NCBI GenBank assembly: GCA_964639765.1
Contig: CAZXEN010000048.1
Location: 1 to 8,446, forward strand
Direction of reading: 5' to 3'
Origin: Scybalousia_A sp964639765
Lineage (GTDB): Bacteria; Bacteroidota; Bacteroidia; Bacteroidales; P3
Length of the DNA stretch: 8,446 bases
The notes below the pieces were generated by a model. It saw only the letters and a list, made by a program, of their open reading frames with translations, was not told the DNA's origin and searched no databases. The position numbers and the translations under genes were made by a program. Of this stretch, positions 5,816-8,446 are shown piece by piece (within the stretch, counting starts at the first letter, position 1; every line of letters starts with the position of its first letter).

Positions 5816-6565
5816 ATGAAAGAAACAACAAACAAAACCACAGCTAAGAAAACTACAACAAAAACTGCTACTAAAAAAAGCACCACCAAGCCAACAAAGG
5901 ATGCAACTAAAAAATCTTCAAAAGAAACTGTTGAAAAGGTTGAAAAAACCACTGCTAAAAAGGTTGCTAAAAAAACCAATGAGAAGGTTGTAGAAAACAA
6001 ATCCGTTGCTGCTAAAAAAACAACTAAAACTACAAACAAAAACACTGCTAAAACAACTACTAAAACCACTAAAACTACTGCTAAAAAAACTACTAAAACT
6101 ACTAAAAAAACTACTAAAAAAACCACTACAAAGGCTGCAACAACAGAGAAAAAACGATTGATAGTAAGCTACAAAAACTTGCCTGAAAAGGATATGGAAT
6201 TTTTCAATACCACTTATTCAGAGGGTTTTATGAATTACTTGCAAAAGATAGAAAAACCAGATGGTACTCCTATGTTTTTGGTACCTTTGGAAACAGAGGA
6301 AGTGATGTATATGGTTAAAGTGGAAGTTAGAGTTGATGAACATCTGAGTGATGAGGATTTTGATAAAGAGGTAATGGACGAAAAAGAAGAGACTACATTG
6401 GATGATTTGGAGAATGGTAAGGATACACAGGCTTTTAAATTGGTACATGGTGATTATTCTTCTGAGGACCGACTTATTGAACAACAAGCGAATATTGATA
6501 TGAACGAGGAAGCTAACATGAGTATTGAGGATGTGGATATTATTGACCCTGATTCATTGGTTTAG
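5816..6565 (+). CDS. Histone H1-like Lys/Thr/Ala-rich protein with conserved-looking middle and acidic C-terminus
   Basis: A 249-residue protein of three parts. Residues 1-113 are almost only Lys, Thr and Ala with some Ser, Val and Glu, in TAKK, KTTK and KKTT repeats, like the C-terminal tails of histone H1 and bacterial H1-like nucleoid proteins; this part should be disordered and bind DNA or RNA by charge. Residues 114-175 (RLIVSYKNLPEKDMEFF to VEVRVDE) look like a small folded alpha/beta unit with a FLVPLETEEVMYMVKVEV strand pair. Residues 176-249 are strongly acidic with DEDFDKEVMDEKEET and a final EDVDIIDPDSLV. I do not recognise a named family for the second half. The opposite charges of the two ends could pair within or between molecules. 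It is transcribed alone: sigma operon upstream, strong terminator downstream. Function inferred: nucleoid-associated or nucleic-acid-condensing protein. The repeat coding is A-rich and may vary in length between strains. Confidence 0.8.
   Translation: MKETTNKTTAKKTTTKTATKKSTTKPTKDATKKSSKETVEKVEKTTAKKVAKKTNEKVVENKSVAAKKTTKTTNKNTAKTTTKTTKTTAKKTTKTTKKTTKKTTTKAATTEKKRLIVSYKNLPEKDMEFFNTTYSEGFMNYLQKIEKPDGTPMFLVPLETEEVMYMVKVEVRVDEHLSDEDFDKEVMDEKEETTLDDLENGKDTQAFKLVHGDYSSEDRLIEQQANIDMNEEANMSIEDVDIIDPDSLV
6014..6129 (+). repeat. Low-complexity ACTAAAA-type repeat inside the histone-like gene
   Basis: Units such as ACTAAAACT and ACTAAAAAA recur, encoding KTTKTTAKK-type peptide. The repeat is imperfect, with unit lengths of 6 to 12 bases that keep frame, so gain or loss of units would change protein length without breaking it. 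Confidence 0.7.
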
Positions 6566-6617
6566 AGTATCAAAAGACAAATAAAATTTCTGCTATTAGT
6601 AATATGTTAAATGGTTG

Positions 6618-6649
6618 GCAGATACATTGGTTTGTATCTGCTTTTTTTT
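6618..6649 (+). terminator. Strong intrinsic terminator of the histone-like gene
   Basis: GCAGATAC (6618-6625) pairs perfectly with GTATCTGC (6634-6641) around an 8-base loop, directly followed by eight T (6642-6649). It lies 52 bases after the stop codon. Confidence 0.92.
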
Positions 6650-6674
6650 GTTGTACAACTAAGGAAAAACACAT

Positions 6675-6705
6675 AAAAAAAGGGTCTCCTTCACAGGAGA
6701 TACCC
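6675..6705 (-). terminator. Intrinsic terminator of the DUF1015 gene
   Basis: Read leftward: GGGTATCTCCT (6705-6695), loop GTGA, AGGAGACCC (6690-6682), then seven T (complement of A 6675-6681). The stem has a two-base bulge. It is 58 bases past the stop of the minus-strand gene and faces the rightward terminator, separating the two convergent units. Confidence 0.85.
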
Positions 6706-6762
6706 CAAAAAAAACAAGCATGTTTTGAATAAAAAAAGTTATATGAAAATGAACAGAAAGTA

Positions 6763-8016
6763 TTATTTTAATTCATGTATAACCAATCCTGAACGTAGTT
6801 TAGGTTCAAACCAAGTAGATTTAGGAGGCATAATGTTGCCTGTGTCTGCTATCTCCATAAGTTGGTTCATACTTACAGGATAAAGAGCGAAAGCCACCTT
6901 CATTTCTCCGCTATCCACTCTACGTTTCAATTCGCCTAAACCTCTTATACCGCCTACAAAGTCTATCCTCTTATCTGTTCTTAAATCCTTTATACCCAAA
7001 ACTCTGTCCAAAAGATTGTCTGAAAGGATACTTACATCCAATACTCCAATAGGGTCGTTTGGATTGTATGTACCTTGCTTAGCTGTAAGACGATACCATT
7101 CTCCGTTTAAGTACATGGAATATTCGTGTAATTGGGCAGGTTTGTATATTTCCTTACCCATTTTCTCTACCTTGAATTTTTCCTCTACCTGTTTGATAAA
7201 ATCAGCCTCACTTAGACCGTTCAAATCCTTTACTACTCTGTTGTAGTCTATGATATGCAACTGAGATGCAGGGAAAATAACAGCCATAAAATAGTTGTAT
7301 TCCTCTTCACCTGTATGGTTAGGATTCTTAGCCTTTCTTTCCATACCAACATTAGCACCAGCAGCACTTCTGTGATGACCGTCTGCTATGTATAATGCAG
7401 GTACATCTTTGTCAAATATCTCTTCAAGACGTTTAACTTTAGCATTATCGTTGATAACCCAGAACTTATGACCAAAACCATCTTCTTTTGCTACATAGTC
7501 ATATATAGGTTTTTCGTTCTTTACAACGCTATTTACTATCTCATCTATCTCTTTGTTATCTGGATAAGCGAAGAACACAGGCTCAAGGTTTGAATTGGTT
7601 TCATCTATTATAACCTGCCTTTCAGCCTCTTTCTTCTTCAAAGTAAGCTCATGTTTTTTTATCTTTCCTTCAACATAGTCTTCCGCATACGCACAGCCTA
7701 CTATACCATACTGTGTCCTTCCGTCCATAGTCTGTGCATAGATATACAGCTTAGGTTCTTTGTCCTGTACCAACCAGCCTTTAGTCTTGAAGTCTTCGTA
7801 TGTTTTTTTAGCCTGTGCAAATACCTCAGGAGCATTGCTTGGCGTACCTTCCTCAAGGTCTATCTCTGCCTTTGTGATATGAAGTAATGAATAAGGATTA
7901 CCCTTAGCAAGTTCTCTTGCTTCTTCACTGTTGATAACATCGTATGGTTGTGCTTGCAACTGTTCTGCAATCTCTACAGGAGGACGAAAACCTCTGAATG
8001 CTCTAACTTTTGTCAT
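6763..8016 (-). CDS. DUF1015 family protein
   Basis: A complete 417-residue cytoplasmic protein matching DUF1015 over its full length. Recognisable parts: VRAFRGFRPP (4-13), PYDVINSEEARELAKGNPYS (24-43), LYIYAQ (90-95), the IKKHELTLKKKEAERQ stretch (119-134), EPVFFAYPD (145-153), ADGHHRSAAG (211-220) and the C-terminal VGGIRGLGEL. Length is typical of the family. The biochemical role is not established; the DGHHR motif is reminiscent of ParB/sulfiredoxin-fold proteins such as the serine kinase SerK, and in some Bacteroidota the gene lies beside serA/serC, which together hint at serine metabolism. Here no ser gene is within view: the gene stands alone, with its own promoter and terminator. The start ATG at 8016 is preferred because the family begins with this 'xxxRaFrGxRP' segment; no Shine-Dalgarno is present. 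Confidence 0.95.
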   Translation of the reverse strand: MTKVRAFRGFRPPVEIAEQLQAQPYDVINSEEARELAKGNPYSLLHITKAEIDLEEGTPSNAPEVFAQAKKTYEDFKTKGWLVQDKEPKLYIYAQTMDGRTQYGIVGCAYAEDYVEGKIKKHELTLKKKEAERQVIIDETNSNLEPVFFAYPDNKEIDEIVNSVVKNEKPIYDYVAKEDGFGHKFWVINDNAKVKRLEEIFDKDVPALYIADGHHRSAAGANVGMERKAKNPNHTGEEEYNYFMAVIFPASQLHIIDYNRVVKDLNGLSEADFIKQVEEKFKVEKMGKEIYKPAQLHEYSMYLNGEWYRLTAKQGTYNPNDPIGVLDVSILSDNLLDRVLGIKDLRTDKRIDFVGGIRGLGELKRRVDSGEMKVAFALYPVSMNQLMEIADTGNIMPPKSTWFEPKLRSGLVIHELK

Positions 8017-8063
8017 ATTTTTCTATATTTTTTTACGTGAATTTTATTATTCTTTATAGTTTG

Positions 8064-8071
8064 CAAAAATA
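8064..8071 (-). promoter_or_regulatory. -7 element for the DUF1015 gene
   Basis: On the minus strand TATTTTTG (8071-8064) matches TAnnTTTG fully. About 20 bases upstream the -33 region reads only TTAA or similar, so the -33 element is weak. The predicted start near 8057 gives an AT-rich leader of about 41 bases. Confidence 0.5.
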
Positions 8072-8231
8072 CATAATAATTTTAAAAAGAGTTAAGTTCT
8101 TTGATTATTTTTTCAAAAAATAATAAGTTTTTTACACCCCACAAGCCCAAAAACCTCTCTCTTTGAAACAGATTTTCATTATTTTTTTATGCTGTTGATT
8201 ATCTCTCTTTACCCTTTATTCTTCCCACTAT

Positions 8232-8309
8232 ATGAGATACAAAATTAAAAAACTGCACTATAAGAGTTCAGAAGAGTACAATGAGTTTATAAAACACTTT
8301 TCAGACTAA
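8232..8309 (+). CDS. Possible 25-residue small ORF before the palindrome
   Basis: ATG at 8232 opens MRYKIKKLHYKSSEEYNEFI and ends KHFSD, with the TAA at 8307-8309. The peptide is hydrophilic and amphipathic, with a mix of residues that looks more protein-like than random AT-rich DNA. No Shine-Dalgarno and no clear promoter on this strand are visible. The stop codon lies in the left arm of the 84-base palindrome, so it could be a leader peptide, a remnant of a gene cut by the palindrome, or chance. Confidence 0.2.
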   Translation: MRYKIKKLHYKSSEEYNEFIKHFSD

Positions 8310-8379
8310 TAAAGTTTTCCGCCGCCCACATACATATATATATGTATGTGGCGGCGTGGAAACTAATAGTCTGAAAAGT
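8296..8379. repeat. 84-base imperfect palindrome (large hairpin)
   Basis: Outer arms ACTTTTCAGACTA (8296-8308) and TAGTCTGAAAAGT (8367-8379) match over 13 bases without error. The middle is imperfect (AGTTTTCC against GGAAAC), then a GCCGCC/GGCGGC stem with one bulged base leads into a perfect 24-base palindrome at 8327-8350 (half-site CACATACATATA). The whole forms one long hairpin in DNA or RNA. A run of six T begins 6 bases past the right arm (8385-8390), so it could act as a rightward terminator, but the size is unusual for that. Other possibilities are a MITE-like element, a cruciform protein-binding site, or a regulatory RNA stem. No flanking target duplication is visible. Confidence 0.85.
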
Positions 8380-8446
8380 AAAGATTTTTTAAACCAAAAC
8401 CGCCGTTTAAATAATTTAAAACGAACTTTTAATAACAAAAAAAACG

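Larger units (their letters stand above)
8072..8446. other. Intergenic region without a convincing large gene
   Basis: Apart from the possible 25-codon ORF and the palindrome, this stretch is AT-rich and full of stops. It holds a pyrimidine-rich tract on the + strand (about 8199-8226), a minus-strand TAATTTTG at 8247-8240 that fits the -7 consensus but lacks a -33 partner, and a near-palindrome CGTTT...AAACG close to the right edge (about 8404-8423). No tRNA, repeat array or coding frame is seen. Confidence 0.6.

Noticed and set aside
5800..6126. 108-codon minus-strand frame rich in Val, Leu and Phe, resembling a membrane protein
   Set aside because: It is the exact antisense of the Lys/Thr repeat in the histone-like gene; AAA and ACT codons read backward give Phe, Val and Ser, which explains the false hydrophobic look.
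8186..8446. Replication origin or dif-like site near the palindrome
   Set aside because: No DnaA-box cluster, iteron series or recombination-core similarity could be seen; AT-richness and a palindrome alone are not enough.
1..8446. CRISPR array, tRNA or rRNA gene
   Set aside because: No regularly spaced direct repeats, no cloverleaf with a GTTCRANNC T-arm and no rRNA-like conserved stretch were found.

Overview
The window looks like a chromosome segment, or a chromosomally integrated accessory segment, of an AT-rich member of the Bacteroidota (Bacteroidales is a reasonable guess; the order is not proven). Four things point there: two secreted-protein C-terminal domains typical of the type IX secretion system (T9SS) and gliding proteins; an HU-like protein of the Bacteroides 'HU-HIG' type; a DUF1015 protein; and promoters of the Bacteroidota primary-sigma form TTTG-N20-TAnnTTTG. 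Most genes lack a Shine-Dalgarno sequence and start after A-rich leaders, which is normal for the phylum.

Left block (1-1761), accessory in character: an incomplete minus-strand gene leaves the left edge (positions 365 to 1; its first 121 codons are visible and faintly resemble the VirE-N/BT4734-like primase-type proteins). Divergent from it is an unrecognised 197-residue protein (520-1113). Then comes an HU-like DNA-binding protein (1268-1681) with a textbook promoter and a terminator. A GC-rich palindromic repeat (1765-1810) follows.

Central block (1819-5687), envelope and secretion: a secreted M1-family metallopeptidase homologue with signal peptide, HExxH-18-E zinc site and T9SS type A tail (1886-4186); an ECF sigma factor (4275-4844); and, 3 bases later, a single-pass membrane protein with an anti-sigma-like N-terminus, a long polar linker and a CHU_C/gliding-motility C-terminal domain (4848-5687). 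The last two form an evident operon. They are the most interesting item here: a probable sigma/regulator pair in which the part outside the cytoplasm is a T9SS-type sorting domain.

Right block (5756-8446): a histone-H1-like Lys/Thr/Ala-rich protein fused to a conserved-looking domain and an acidic tail (5816-6565), with a real AAGGAG ribosome-binding site; a pair of convergent intrinsic terminators (6618-6705); a complete DUF1015 protein on the minus strand (8016-6763); and about 430 bases with no convincing large gene. That last stretch holds the DUF1015 promoter, a possible 25-codon ORF and an 84-base imperfect palindrome (8296-8379) whose left arm contains the stop codon of that small ORF. 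No tRNA, rRNA, CRISPR array, transposase or integrase gene was seen.
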